Of a DNA stretch of 64,000 nt, positions 7,909 through 16,723 are shown piece by piece. The first letter of the stretch is position 1. Every line of letters starts with the position of its first letter. This DNA is from Brumimicrobium sp964585545 (GTDB taxonomy: Bacteria; Bacteroidota; Bacteroidia; Flavobacteriales_D; Crocinitomicaceae): the NCBI GenBank assembly GCA_964585545.1, contig CAZPDT010000003.1, positions 62,001 to 126,000 on the forward strand, in the 5' to 3' direction. The notes below the pieces were generated by a model. That model did no database searches. It saw only the letters and a list, made by a program, of their open reading frames with translations, and was not told the origin of the DNA. A program made the position numbers and the translations under genes.

Positions 7909-9063
7909 ATGAGGGTTATATTATTTTCTATAATTTCTATAAGTTTTGCTGTCCATTTATTTGCACAAGATAATAATGGACAATTGGTGAAAGCAGAGGA
8001 GCAACTTAATCAGGTGCTTACCCAGCTTCGCTCGACTAAAGATAAAGAAACCATTGATCAAATCAATACGGAGTTCAAAAAAGACTTTAAAGAAGCTCTC
8101 GAAATTAATGGTGCCTTTGATTATCCATTTTCTTCCTTAAAATCAATTGGTGATATCCGTTCCGACGATGGGTTGGTTAGGATTTTTTCTTGGAATGTTC
8201 AGTTCCAAGATTTATCAAATGATTATTTTTCATTTATACTTAAAAAAGACAAGCGCAGAGGAGATGTAGATGTAATTGAACTGAAACGTCAAGACCAGCA
8301 CATTAGATTAGCAAGAAATGAAACCATTGATAAAGACAATTGGTATGGAGCACTCTATTATGATATTATAGATGTCGAAAAAAGAAACCGTACTTTTTAT
8401 ACTTTACTTGGTTATGATTTTAACACCCAGAGAAGTACAATTAAATTTATTGATGTTCTCTACTTTACCGGAAGTACACCTCATCTTGGCTACCCTCTCT
8501 TTAAAAATGAGCGAGAACGTTATCTTCGCGTTCTTTTTGAATACTCTAATGATGCTATAATGTCTTTACGATATGACAATGATCGTGATTTGATTATATT
8601 TGACCATCTGTCACCAAAAACATCAAAATTAAAGGAGTTCAGAGAGTTTTATGTCCCTGACATGTCTTACGATGCATATATTTGGGATGGAAAATACTGG
8701 AATCTAAAAGAAGATATCATTGCCAATAACAAAGCCTCCTCAGAGCATAAGCAAATAGAACTAAAAGCCTATGACGCAGATATAGATACGGTAGTGAGTG
8801 TTACTGAGAAAAGCAATTGGCTAGATCCAACCGACCCCAACGCTCCTATTGACGGAGGACAACATCGTGCAGTAACACCCGAGGATTTAAAGAAAGAAAA
8901 TGAAGGAAAAGACCCCAACAAAATACAGAAGGATAGAAGAAATGCAGTTCAACCATCGCGTAGATCTAAATCAAAACAAGTGAGTTATTCCCATCTCAAC
9001 GATCGATTGGATAAGAAAAGAAAGAAGAAAAAGAGAAAAAAAGATAAGAAAAAGAACAACTAA
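7909..9063 (+). CDS. Conserved exported protein of unknown function with basic tail
   Basis: I do not recognise a named family with confidence. The 384-residue product starts with a Sec signal peptide (MRVILFSIISISFAVHLFAQ). A helical segment (about 25-65) is followed by a beta-rich core at about 75-285 with many aromatics (RIFSWNVQF, WYGALYYDI, YTLLGYDFNTQRSTIKFIDV, IIFDHLSP, MSYDAYIWDGKYWN). The last 80 residues are low-complexity: a Pro/Asp-rich stretch (DPTDPNAPIDGGQHRAVTP) and a Lys/Arg-rich end (KKRKKKKRKKDKKKNN). The core has the look of conserved periplasmic or outer-membrane-facing proteins common in Bacteroidota. It converges with the DUF1573 lipoprotein gene, leaving only 2 nt between the stop codons. 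Confidence 0.7.
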   Translation: MRVILFSIISISFAVHLFAQDNNGQLVKAEEQLNQVLTQLRSTKDKETIDQINTEFKKDFKEALEINGAFDYPFSSLKSIGDIRSDDGLVRIFSWNVQFQDLSNDYFSFILKKDKRRGDVDVIELKRQDQHIRLARNETIDKDNWYGALYYDIIDVEKRNRTFYTLLGYDFNTQRSTIKFIDVLYFTGSTPHLGYPLFKNERERYLRVLFEYSNDAIMSLRYDNDRDLIIFDHLSPKTSKLKEFREFYVPDMSYDAYIWDGKYWNLKEDIIANNKASSEHKQIELKAYDADIDTVVSVTEKSNWLDPTDPNAPIDGGQHRAVTPEDLKKENEGKDPNKIQKDRRNAVQPSRRSKSKQVSYSHLNDRLDKKRKKKKRKKDKKKNN

Positions 9064-9065
9064 TT

Positions 9066-9608
9066 CTATTGATCTACCTTTCCTCTAATTGACACAACTT
9101 GAGTTGAGCCTGGTATATTTGCTGTTACAGTAACTGTTTTATTTATAGAAGAACCTGCCTGATTAGGTGTTGAAGTAAAAGTCACCTCCAGTTCTCCTTT
9201 TTCTCCAGGTAAAATAGGATCTTCTGGCTTTCTTGGCACTGTACATCCACATGATGCTTTTGCATTACTCACAATTAAGGGTTTATCTCCCGTATTTTCT
9301 ATTTCAAACACTGCAGAAACGGGAGTTTCCTTGGGAATTTCTCCGAAATCATGCATATTTGGCGTAATTTTCATTGTTGTTTGTTTTGCCAAGCGTTCTT
9401 TTTCTTCTTTTGCCTGTGCGGCTTCTCTCTCCTTAGCCTCTACCTCTAATTCTTTAGCAGTTTTAGAATTTGACGATAACTTAGATTGTACTTTACCATC
9501 TTTTACTTGAATATTGGCATCTACTTTCTCAACATTTCCTTTGTTCTCATTTTGATTACAAGACAACAATAACATTCCAAAAAAGAACAACCCTACCACT
9601 TTCTTCAT
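9066..9608 (-). CDS. DUF1573-domain lipoprotein
   Basis: A 180-residue lipoprotein: signal MKKVVGLFFFGMLLLSC with the lipid Cys at 17. A Lys/Glu/Ala-rich linker (about 45-80, probably a helix) leads to a DUF1573 Ig-like domain (about 82-180) with the family signature HDFGEIPKETPVSAVFEIEN, KPLIVSNAKASCGCTVP and GKGELEVTF-like strands ending in VSIRGKV. The paired CGC cysteines are typical of the family. The biochemical role is unknown. It lies 51 nt downstream of the S41 protease gene in the same orientation and may share its transcript. Confidence 0.85.
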   Translation of the reverse strand: MKKVVGLFFFGMLLLSCNQNENKGNVEKVDANIQVKDGKVQSKLSSNSKTAKELEVEAKEREAAQAKEEKERLAKQTTMKITPNMHDFGEIPKETPVSAVFEIENTGDKPLIVSNAKASCGCTVPRKPEDPILPGEKGELEVTFTSTPNQAGSSINKTVTVTANIPGSTQVVSIRGKVDQ

Positions 9609-9659
9609 ATTATCTTTAATTTTAATTGATTCTAAACAAATATATAAAATGTAAATCTT

Positions 9660-11255
9660 TTATTTACTTCTCAAATCCATTTTTTTATACGTCCCATCCT
9701 TCAATGATTCAACGGCTTTCATAAAGATTTCATTTTTTGTATTAAAAATTTCATAGAAAGCTCCAAAACCCCAAAGATTTTCAGCTATCATTGCCTTTAC
9801 TCTGTGTTTCAATAAATCTTCACTTATTTTATAATCAGCGGCATCAAAAGTTAAACTGCTGTCCAAATCATTGGCATAGGCAAAGAACGCATCCATTACC
9901 TTCTTGTCCATTACAAAATTCGTCTTAAAATCGTTGACATCCTCATATTCTGCATTCAGTTGTTCTCTATTTTCATTAACATAATCAAGACTAAAACTAT
10001 TGATTGAACCAGATCTGCTTAACTTCTTGTAATATTGAGAATACTCCATGGTATCAAGTGGCACAAAAATATCAGGCATTATTCCCCCGCCACCATAAAC
10101 AGTACGCTTTTTAAGCAATGTTTTGTATTCCAGAGAATCATTTAAATTAATACTGTCTCTGTGCATTAATTCACCATGTTCAAACCGATGTAAATAATCA
10201 TTTTGATAAGCTTCTCTATCGTCATAAGGTTTTTGTATCCACCTTCCACTTGGGGTATAGTAGCGAGCAATCGTTAATCTTAATTCGGAACCGTCAGACA
10301 ACATAATAGGACGTTCTACCAAGCCTTTTCCAAACGACCGTCTTCCTACTATTAATCCCCTGTCCCAATCCTGAACAGCACCTGATACAATTTCACTTGC
10401 CGAAGCTGAGTTTTCATCAATTAACACTACCAACTTCCCTTTTTCAAAATTTCCTTTTTTATCTGCTCTTAAATCCATTCGGGGTTGAGTTCTTCCCTTT
10501 GAAAAGACTATCAGTTTATCATCAGCTAAAAACTCATCAGCTACCGATTTTGCAGCACTGAGTAATCCACCTCCATTGCCTTCTAAATCAAGAATAAGAT
10601 CTTTCATTCCATCTTTTTTAAGGGCTTTAATGGCACTGATAACTTCATTTTTCGTCGTTCTAGAAAAGCTGGTCAACTTGATGTATCCAATATTGTCGTC
10701 GACCATATAAAAACTCACAACTGAATTAAGAGGAATCTTATCTCTTGTAATCGTATATTTTATAGGTTTACTCATTCCGCGGATAACCAAGATTTCGACT
10801 TTTGTTCCCTTCTCGCCCAGCAACCTTTTTCTTACACCAGAATTTTTTAAACCAACTCCAGCAATTGATTCTCCATCGACCTCAATGATTTTATCTCCTG
10901 CTCTTACACCAACCTTTTCGGATGGTCCTCCTGGAATAGTATTGACAACCAAAAGTGTATCACGAAGAATATTAAATCGGATACCAACACCCACAAAGCT
11001 GCCATTAATACTTTGTTCAGCACGTTCCACGTGTTCTGCTGGTATAAATGACGTATGCGGATCCAATTGCTCTATCATTCCTCTAATCGCCGCTTCAGAA
11101 ATCTTTTTGGTATCCACACTGTCTACATACATTCTCTTTATATAGGTGTATGCCTCATAGAGGCGCATTAAGTTAGGATCTTGTTTTTGTTCTTCTTGTG
11201 AAAATAAACCTCCAATCAATAAAAAGGAAGTAAAAACGACTATTAATTTCTTCAT
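9660..11255 (-). CDS. C-terminal processing (S41) peptidase
   Basis: A 531-residue periplasmic serine protease of the CtpA/Prc type. It has a signal peptide (MKKLIVVFTSFLLIGGLFSQ), an N-terminal helical region (DPHTSFIPAEH), a PDZ domain at about 85-165 (GVGIRF, GPSEKVGVRAGDKIIEVDG), then the tail-specific protease core. The catalytic pair is Ser285 in ENSASASEIVSG and Lys310 in RSFGKGLVERP, 25 residues apart as in E. coli Prc. SGRWIQKPYDD and GGGGIMPDIFVPLD are also family-typical. These enzymes trim C-termini of envelope proteins or degrade mis-folded ones; the substrate here is unknown. It diverges from the NlpC/P60 gene. Confidence 0.92.
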   Translation of the reverse strand: MKKLIVVFTSFLLIGGLFSQEEQKQDPNLMRLYEAYTYIKRMYVDSVDTKKISEAAIRGMIEQLDPHTSFIPAEHVERAEQSINGSFVGVGIRFNILRDTLLVVNTIPGGPSEKVGVRAGDKIIEVDGESIAGVGLKNSGVRKRLLGEKGTKVEILVIRGMSKPIKYTITRDKIPLNSVVSFYMVDDNIGYIKLTSFSRTTKNEVISAIKALKKDGMKDLILDLEGNGGGLLSAAKSVADEFLADDKLIVFSKGRTQPRMDLRADKKGNFEKGKLVVLIDENSASASEIVSGAVQDWDRGLIVGRRSFGKGLVERPIMLSDGSELRLTIARYYTPSGRWIQKPYDDREAYQNDYLHRFEHGELMHRDSINLNDSLEYKTLLKKRTVYGGGGIMPDIFVPLDTMEYSQYYKKLSRSGSINSFSLDYVNENREQLNAEYEDVNDFKTNFVMDKKVMDAFFAYANDLDSSLTFDAADYKISEDLLKHRVKAMIAENLWGFGAFYEIFNTKNEIFMKAVESLKDGTYKKMDLRSK

Positions 11256-11394
11256 GATTTATTTCTTTGTCCTTAATCTAATCAAATCTTACACCAAAAA
11301 TAGCACTTCATACGAGAATTATAGGTTTGGATTGGAATTGTTTTTGTTCTGTTCGTTTTTAAACAATCAATTGTTGATCTAATATTGGTATATA

Positions 11395-11428
11395 TTGTAA
11401 GAATATCAAGACATTTGATTTAATTTTG
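11395..11428 (+). promoter_or_regulatory. Candidate promoter for the NlpC/P60 gene
   Basis: The -7 box TAATTTTG at 11421-11428 fits TAnnTTTG. The -33 position holds only TTG (11395-11397), 23 nt upstream. The predicted start is about 15 nt before the ATG. Confidence 0.35.
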
Positions 11429-11449
11429 TAAATACAAATAAATGTTTCC

Positions 11450-12397
11450 ATGCATAAGTTCTTTTTGATATTTTTTCTTTTCTTGATTCCTGTTTCTTTA
11501 TCTGCTCAAGTTTTAGAGTTTGATCAGCTGGAAATGAAATACAATCAAAAACACTATAAAAGTGTCTACCGCAAATCGGCAAGGCTGTTGGATAATCCCG
11601 CTTATGATTTCTCTTATATCCCCCGTTACTATTTGGCTTTGTCAAAACTTCAATTGGCACAAAACAAGGGATGGTATAGACGCCATAAATATGCGATCAA
11701 AGATGCCATAAAAACCTTTAAAGAACTCTCTGGCAACTACGATGGTCAGGAAGTTTTACGTGCGCACCAATACGAAATAAGTGCTTTAAAAAATGACCTT
11801 AACTTGTGGATGTACAATTTAAAACACGATGGTGACAAAAAAACTTTTGATCTCTTAAAATACCTCATCGACGATGTACTGCCAAAAGTACCAGAAGTAT
11901 CGAATATGAAAGAAGATCATATTACAATTAAAAAAGAGGAAATTGACAAAAAGGATAGAAAGGATGATCCAAAGGAAGAGCCAGCCCCTCCTTTCAAACT
12001 CCCGATTTCTGTAGAAAGAGATGAAATGGTACAATTCTCGTCAAGCCTATTGGGCGTTCCCTACAAATATGCAGGAACTTCTCCCAAAGGATTTGATTGC
12101 AGTGGATTTACTTGCTATATTGCCAAAAACGTTTTGAATCAAGAGATTCCCCGAAGAGCTGCTGTTCAATTCAATGAATCGAAAAAAGTAAAACGTAAAA
12201 ATATCCATCCAGGAGATTTCGTTTTTTTTAAAAATGGCTCTAAAATATCACATGTAGGGATGGTTTTTTCAACCAATAACAACAGTATACAAATGATCCA
12301 TGCCAGTTCTAGCGTGGGTATTTCTATTGTTGATATTTACCAGTCTGCCTATTGGAAAAAAAGAATTGCTGGTTTTGGCACTTTCTTAAATCGTTAA
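11450..12397 (+). CDS. NlpC/P60 family cell-wall hydrolase
   Basis: A 315-residue exported enzyme: signal peptide MHKFFLIFFLFLIPVSLSAQ, a helical region at about 25-150 with tetratricopeptide-like spacing, a charged linker (KKEEIDKKDRKDDPKEEP), and a C-terminal NlpC/P60 domain at about 190-315. The catalytic Cys217 lies in GFDCSGF, followed by HPGDFVFF, the His268 in ISHVGMVF and MIHASSS. These enzymes cut the D-Glu/diaminopimelate bond in peptidoglycan stem peptides; the exact bond here is inference. The N-terminal half is not recognised. Its stop codon nearly touches that of the converging membrane-protein gene. Confidence 0.88.
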   Translation: MHKFFLIFFLFLIPVSLSAQVLEFDQLEMKYNQKHYKSVYRKSARLLDNPAYDFSYIPRYYLALSKLQLAQNKGWYRRHKYAIKDAIKTFKELSGNYDGQEVLRAHQYEISALKNDLNLWMYNLKHDGDKKTFDLLKYLIDDVLPKVPEVSNMKEDHITIKKEEIDKKDRKDDPKEEPAPPFKLPISVERDEMVQFSSSLLGVPYKYAGTSPKGFDCSGFTCYIAKNVLNQEIPRRAAVQFNESKKVKRKNIHPGDFVFFKNGSKISHVGMVFSTNNNSIQMIHASSSVGISIVDIYQSAYWKKRIAGFGTFLNR

Positions 12398-12398
12398 C

Positions 12399-12929
12399 CT
12401 ATGAATAATTCGGATTAAATAAGAGAAGCGTCAAACTCAATACCGAAAGGGATATCCCGATAATTAAGAGAAAAGAATAATTAATAAAACCTGAAAATTT
12501 AAAAACAAGCACAAAAGCGAACAGTAAAAACAAAATATAATTGATCCCATTTACCACTTGATAAAAACCAATATTTTTTTTCCTTCTAAATCCATCGGAC
12601 AAAGTAAATATCGCTGTTCCTATTTGAAAAACACTTCCCCCAACAAACAATTCCCAATAATTGGTAATAAATGCTGGCTGAAAAATTGCTATAACAGGAA
12701 GTAAACAGGGTGAAATAAGCAAAAGTGCAATCACTATAGTGATACTTTTAGAGGTTTCATTTTTTCGAAGGAAGAGTCCCAATGATAAAAACGTAAGAAA
12801 AGTTGAACTGAACAAAACAACATATTCTACCCAATTGATGATATGAATTACATCAAAAAAAACCAAGCCAACCAACACAACAATAGCAAGAAAGCTGACA
12901 CCACTCAATATACGTACAGTTTTATTCAT
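12399..12929 (-). CDS. Small membrane protein of unknown function
   Basis: The 176-residue product has about five hydrophobic helices and short loops (VSFLAIVVLVGLVFFDVI, YVVLFSSTFLTFLSLGLF, IVIALLLISPCLLPVIAIF and two near the C-terminus). No motif points to a function. It overlaps the end of the YfhO-like gene by 8 nt, so the two are probably co-translated, which suggests an accessory role to that protein. The last codons (LFNPNYS) are made by a copy of the dispersed repeat at 12401-12417, so the native C-terminus may have been altered by repeat insertion. Confidence 0.6.
   Translation of the reverse strand: MNKTVRILSGVSFLAIVVLVGLVFFDVIHIINWVEYVVLFSSTFLTFLSLGLFLRKNETSKSITIVIALLLISPCLLPVIAIFQPAFITNYWELFVGGSVFQIGTAIFTLSDGFRRKKNIGFYQVVNGINYILFLLFAFVLVFKFSGFINYSFLLIIGISLSVLSLTLLLFNPNYS
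12401..12417. repeat. Copy of dispersed TTAACCCGAATTATTCAT repeat
   Basis: ATGAATAATTCGGATTA is the reverse-oriented repeat motif with one change (GGA for GGG). It sits at the meeting point of two convergent genes and supplies the 3' codons of the minus-strand one. Confidence 0.6.
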
Positions 12930-15888
12930 CTTCAGGACTTGATGATTTTTTACTTAATATAAAATCTTTTATAAAGTATCCTCCTATCAATAAAAAGAGA
13001 ACAAGTGACCCGGCTAATGCAATGTAATTGGAAACAAAAAATTTCGGCACTTCAAACTTCATGACCAATTCGTGGGATCCTGATGGCAATTCAATACCGC
13101 GCAATAAGTAGTCAACTCGATGAATATCAACCTTTTTCCCATCAAGGTAGGCATTCCAACCGTCAGGATAATACATTTCTGAGAATACAGCAAACTGTTT
13201 GCCTTCAACATTAACTTTATATTTAAGTTCATTTGGCGCATAAGAAGTCATTTCAATTGTACCAGAACCAGTATAGGTTAACGAACTCAAATCATGGGCT
13301 ACATCCTCACCAACAACAACCATATCTTTAGGGTCGAAATGATGAATTCTTTCAACAGTTACTAATGGCGTAAAGCTATTGAGAGAGTCTTTTTCTAATT
13401 CAGAAGTTGGAATCCAGTTGGTTTGACCATTTACATCCTGAACAAAGGTTGCTCCTACTCCTGACCTCATGATGGAAGACAAGTTAAGTTGTAAAGAATC
13501 TTCATCAAAAAGGACAACGTTTTCTCTTCCTGAAATGGTGTCACTGTTTTTAGCAACATTATTAATCAGCAACTTTTCATCTGATTTGTTTTCAATTGTA
13601 AACATATTTCCTAATGCCAACAGTTCTTTATTTGGATTGGGTTGTACGTTTACTTCCTTAATCAACCAAACAGGTCCTAATGCACCAGGGTTTTTCATGG
13701 CTTTCCCATTTTGAATAAAGTATTTCACATTAAGCATGTTTAAAATATTCATATCGTTATAGTCGATATAAAAATCCTTTACATTTTGAATTCGCCTTAA
13801 TTTGGCACCATGATAACCGTTCAATGCTTTATGGAAATAAGACACGTTGGCACTATTAAAGCCAAGTGAAGGGTCATAAACCCTATAATTGGTATGTGCT
13901 TCCAAAGTTTGGAATTTCTCCAACCAAAGTGCATCTTTATTTATGCGGCCTCTTTCATCTTTTGTATCTACTTTAACATTTTCAACCAATTTCTTCAACT
14001 CCGGTTGATTGGACAATTCTTGCGTTAAAATTTCTTTATCTGCTGATGTAGGAGTTAATGGATACATTTTATCGGACAACTCCATCCAATAATCATAATC
14101 TCTTCCATTTGATTTATTATTGTTCAAGTAATTGATGTCTACACCAACCAAATCAATCAGTATAAAGACGAGTAATCCTCCTAAAACATATTCCTTTTTA
14201 ATGGACGTTTTGAGAAACAATCCTATAAAGATAATTCCAATAATTAGGAAGAAAATAGAACGACCCATGCTTGAACGATATATTGATTGCCTCACATCCA
14301 ATAGGGCGTCAAACTGAGCATTAACCCTTTTCATTTGTTGTTCCACAACTTGATTTACTTGATCAGGATTCGTTATGTCGATTCCATTTTCTCTCAATTT
14401 TTGAGGATCTTCTTTTTGAAGTTGTGCTTTAACTTGGTCAGGGTAAGAGTATAAGAAGTCTTTTTCTTTACTGTTCATATAACCATCTCCTAGCCCAGTA
14501 AAAGTCAAAAGTGTAAACAATGCGACCAATCCTCCTGAAACAATATAAAAAGGTTGAATATTATTCTTAATTTGTTCACGTTTCTTTATTAATTGATTAA
14601 GGAAAAGAACCGCTAAAAGAGGAATTGTGAGCTCTACAATAACCAGAATGATGGTAACTGCCCTGAATTTATTATAAAAAGGAACATTATCTAAAAAGAA
14701 GTCTGTTAATCCCATGAAATTTTTCCCCCATGACAACATAAGCGTGAGAATTGTTGCTCCTAAAAGCACCCATTTTCTAGGTCCCTTCAAATAAACCATT
14801 CCCAAAACAGCCAAAAAGAAAACAATAATCCCCAGATATACTGGACCCGATGTAAATGGCTGATCCCCCCAGTATATATTGTTCTTTGCAATTAAATTTG
14901 CTTCTCTTCTGTAGTCAGATGAGCGCAACATTTCAGAAAATTGACTGTCTTTTAAAGCACTACTGGCTCCACCTTTAATATTGGGAGAGACCAAAGTCAT
15001 TGACTCACTAATTCCATAACTCCATTGAGTGATATAATCTTTATCCAGTCCTGTAGTTTTAATTTCATGGCTCCCTGTACCATCAGGATGAATATCAATA
15101 TCATTTCCTCCACGAATGGAGTGTTGCGCATATTCCTGTGTAAGTGATAATTTCCCATAATCAATCCCTATCGCGAAACCATAAGCCAACAACAAGAAAA
15201 AGGACACCTTTACAAACTTTAACAACTGTTTTTCTTTCAAGTGTCGAATGAATTCTCCTATCCCTAGAAATAACAATAAAATACCCAAATAGTAGGTGAT
15301 TTGCACATGATTTGCCAACAGTTCGAGTCCCATAAATAACGCTGAAAGCAATATCCCCCATTTCAGTTTTCCCCGAAAAGCGAGATAAAAGGCACCAATA
15401 ATTGGTGGAGCCAGACCAATAGCCGCAGCTTTAGTATTATGTCCCGCCTGAAGTATTATAATGTAATAGGAAGAAAATGCAAAAGCAAAAGCTCCTAAAA
15501 TCGCCACTTTAGGGTTGACCCGCATGCATAGTAACATGATATAAAATCCCAGTAAATAACCGAAAAACATTCCTGCTGGAGACTTCAACCACAAATGAAA
15601 AATGTTATAAACATACCCCAATAAGTTTCCAGATATTTTAAGTGAAATCAGATATGTAGGCATACCTCCAAACATAGAGTTGGTCCACAACGGTTCTTCT
15701 CCATGTGTTTTACGATAATGATTGATTTCGTTTGATGCACCAATAAACTGCTCAATATCATGTTGCTTTAATCCATGACCAGAAAACTGAGGTTGGAAAT
15801 AGATGAAAGTTGTTATTACAAAAAGACCCAAGGCTAAGAAGTGAATCCAATTGTTTTTGAAAAGTTGTTGCAAGTTTATTTTTCTCAT
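12922..15888 (-). CDS. YfhO-family membrane protein
   Basis: A 988-residue polytopic membrane protein of the YfhO family, which resembles GT-C glycosyltransferases. The N-terminal 520 residues hold about 10-12 membrane helices. The first periplasmic loop carries acidic and Trp residues (FSGHGLKQHDIEQF, EEPLWTNSMFGGMPTYL) typical of the family. A long soluble region follows (about 560-950: DALLDVRQSIYRSSMG, YRVYDPSLGFNSANVSYFHK, GYHGAKLRRIQ, FSEMYYPDGWNAYLDGKK), then a final helix near the C-terminus (NYIALAGSLVLFLLIGGYF). In Gram-positives YfhO is linked to glycosylation of lipoteichoic acid; the substrate in Bacteroidota is not established. The gene is followed by the small membrane protein with an 8-nt overlap. 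Confidence 0.85.
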   Translation of the reverse strand: MRKINLQQLFKNNWIHFLALGLFVITTFIYFQPQFSGHGLKQHDIEQFIGASNEINHYRKTHGEEPLWTNSMFGGMPTYLISLKISGNLLGYVYNIFHLWLKSPAGMFFGYLLGFYIMLLCMRVNPKVAILGAFAFAFSSYYIIILQAGHNTKAAAIGLAPPIIGAFYLAFRGKLKWGILLSALFMGLELLANHVQITYYLGILLLFLGIGEFIRHLKEKQLLKFVKVSFFLLLAYGFAIGIDYGKLSLTQEYAQHSIRGGNDIDIHPDGTGSHEIKTTGLDKDYITQWSYGISESMTLVSPNIKGGASSALKDSQFSEMLRSSDYRREANLIAKNNIYWGDQPFTSGPVYLGIIVFFLAVLGMVYLKGPRKWVLLGATILTLMLSWGKNFMGLTDFFLDNVPFYNKFRAVTIILVIVELTIPLLAVLFLNQLIKKREQIKNNIQPFYIVSGGLVALFTLLTFTGLGDGYMNSKEKDFLYSYPDQVKAQLQKEDPQKLRENGIDITNPDQVNQVVEQQMKRVNAQFDALLDVRQSIYRSSMGRSIFFLIIGIIFIGLFLKTSIKKEYVLGGLLVFILIDLVGVDINYLNNNKSNGRDYDYWMELSDKMYPLTPTSADKEILTQELSNQPELKKLVENVKVDTKDERGRINKDALWLEKFQTLEAHTNYRVYDPSLGFNSANVSYFHKALNGYHGAKLRRIQNVKDFYIDYNDMNILNMLNVKYFIQNGKAMKNPGALGPVWLIKEVNVQPNPNKELLALGNMFTIENKSDEKLLINNVAKNSDTISGRENVVLFDEDSLQLNLSSIMRSGVGATFVQDVNGQTNWIPTSELEKDSLNSFTPLVTVERIHHFDPKDMVVVGEDVAHDLSSLTYTGSGTIEMTSYAPNELKYKVNVEGKQFAVFSEMYYPDGWNAYLDGKKVDIHRVDYLLRGIELPSGSHELVMKFEVPKFFVSNYIALAGSLVLFLLIGGYFIKDFILSKKSSSPEDE

Positions 15889-15966
15889 GGTTTTGTGTTT
15901 CGTCTTTCAGTTTTAAATTGTAAATATAAATAAACTGGAGAATTAGATGAGAGATAACCTAAAAAA

Positions 15967-16548
15967 TCATCCGTGAATCGTTTCTTTTTTACCATATTTC
16001 TTCATCAATGTAGCTTCATATACCAAGAATTCTTGCCATCTTTTATCCACATCAATTGTTTGGGCATATTTCTTTGCGAAATTTATAAATAAGGTATAGT
16101 GTCGTGCTTCACTTTCCATTAATTCACGATAAAATTTACGCAACTTTAAATCTGAAATTTTCTCGGAAAGCAATCGAAATCTTTCGCAGCTTCTTGCTTC
16201 AATCATTGCACTGAATAGCATTTTCTCGACAAACTGTTGTTCTCTACTTCCTCCTTTATTAAGGTAGGCCAATAAATCGTGTATATATTCATCTTTCCTT
16301 TCTCTACCAAGTTGATACCCTCTTTTCAATAATTCTTGATGCACCATTTGAAAATGATCCATTTCTTCCTTAGCCAGTTCAACCATAGCATCAACTACAT
16401 CTGGATATTCTGGAAATTTCACAATAACAGTGATGGCATTTGTGGCAGCCTTTTGCTCACAATATGCATGATCGGTTAAAATCTCTTCAATGTTTTTTTC
16501 TACAATGTCAACCCATCTCGGATCTGTTGGCAACTTAAGTCCTAACAT
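15967..16548 (-). CDS. miaE: tRNA 2-methylthio-N6-isopentenyladenosine-37 hydroxylase
   Basis: A diiron hydroxylase of about 193 residues that hydroxylates the isopentenyl group of ms2i6A37 in tRNAs reading UNN codons. The opening MLGLKLPTDPRWVDIVE and the four-helix ferritin-like core are typical. Metal ligands are visible as DHAYCEQKAATNA, LAKEEMDHFQMVH, EARSCERFRLLSE and ESEARHYTLFINFA, the repeated E/ExxH pattern. I start at ATG 16548; the longer frame from 16575 adds nine residues upstream of the conserved start. It needs isopentenylated tRNA as substrate, made by MiaA at 43.9 kb; no MiaB is in view. Confidence 0.9.
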   Translation of the reverse strand: MLGLKLPTDPRWVDIVEKNIEEILTDHAYCEQKAATNAITVIVKFPEYPDVVDAMVELAKEEMDHFQMVHQELLKRGYQLGRERKDEYIHDLLAYLNKGGSREQQFVEKMLFSAMIEARSCERFRLLSEKISDLKLRKFYRELMESEARHYTLFINFAKKYAQTIDVDKRWQEFLVYEATLMKKYGKKETIHG

Positions 16549-16572
16549 AATGTTATATTTATGAATCAAGAG

Positions 16573-16603
16573 CAAAAATAAGTTTTACCTTATACTTTGC
16601 AAG
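16573..16603 (-). promoter_or_regulatory. Candidate promoter for miaE
   Basis: Minus strand: CTTG at 16603-16600, 19 nt spacer, TATTTTTG at 16580-16573. This is close to the TTTG/TAnnTTTG consensus and about 25 nt before the chosen start, which supports ATG 16548 over 16575. Confidence 0.5.
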
Positions 16604-16723
16604 GAAAAATGAAAATTTGATTTTTTTCTTATATTTAAGATAGGAAAATGTTAAACAATCTATATCAAGACTACGGAATATCTGATATTTTAATTATTTT
16701 TGTTCCTCTAAAAAGAACGGTTT

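Noticed and set aside
11406..11660. Minus-strand frame of 84 codons overlapping the NlpC/P60 gene start
   Set aside because: It is antisense to a clear signal peptide and has no recognisable protein character.
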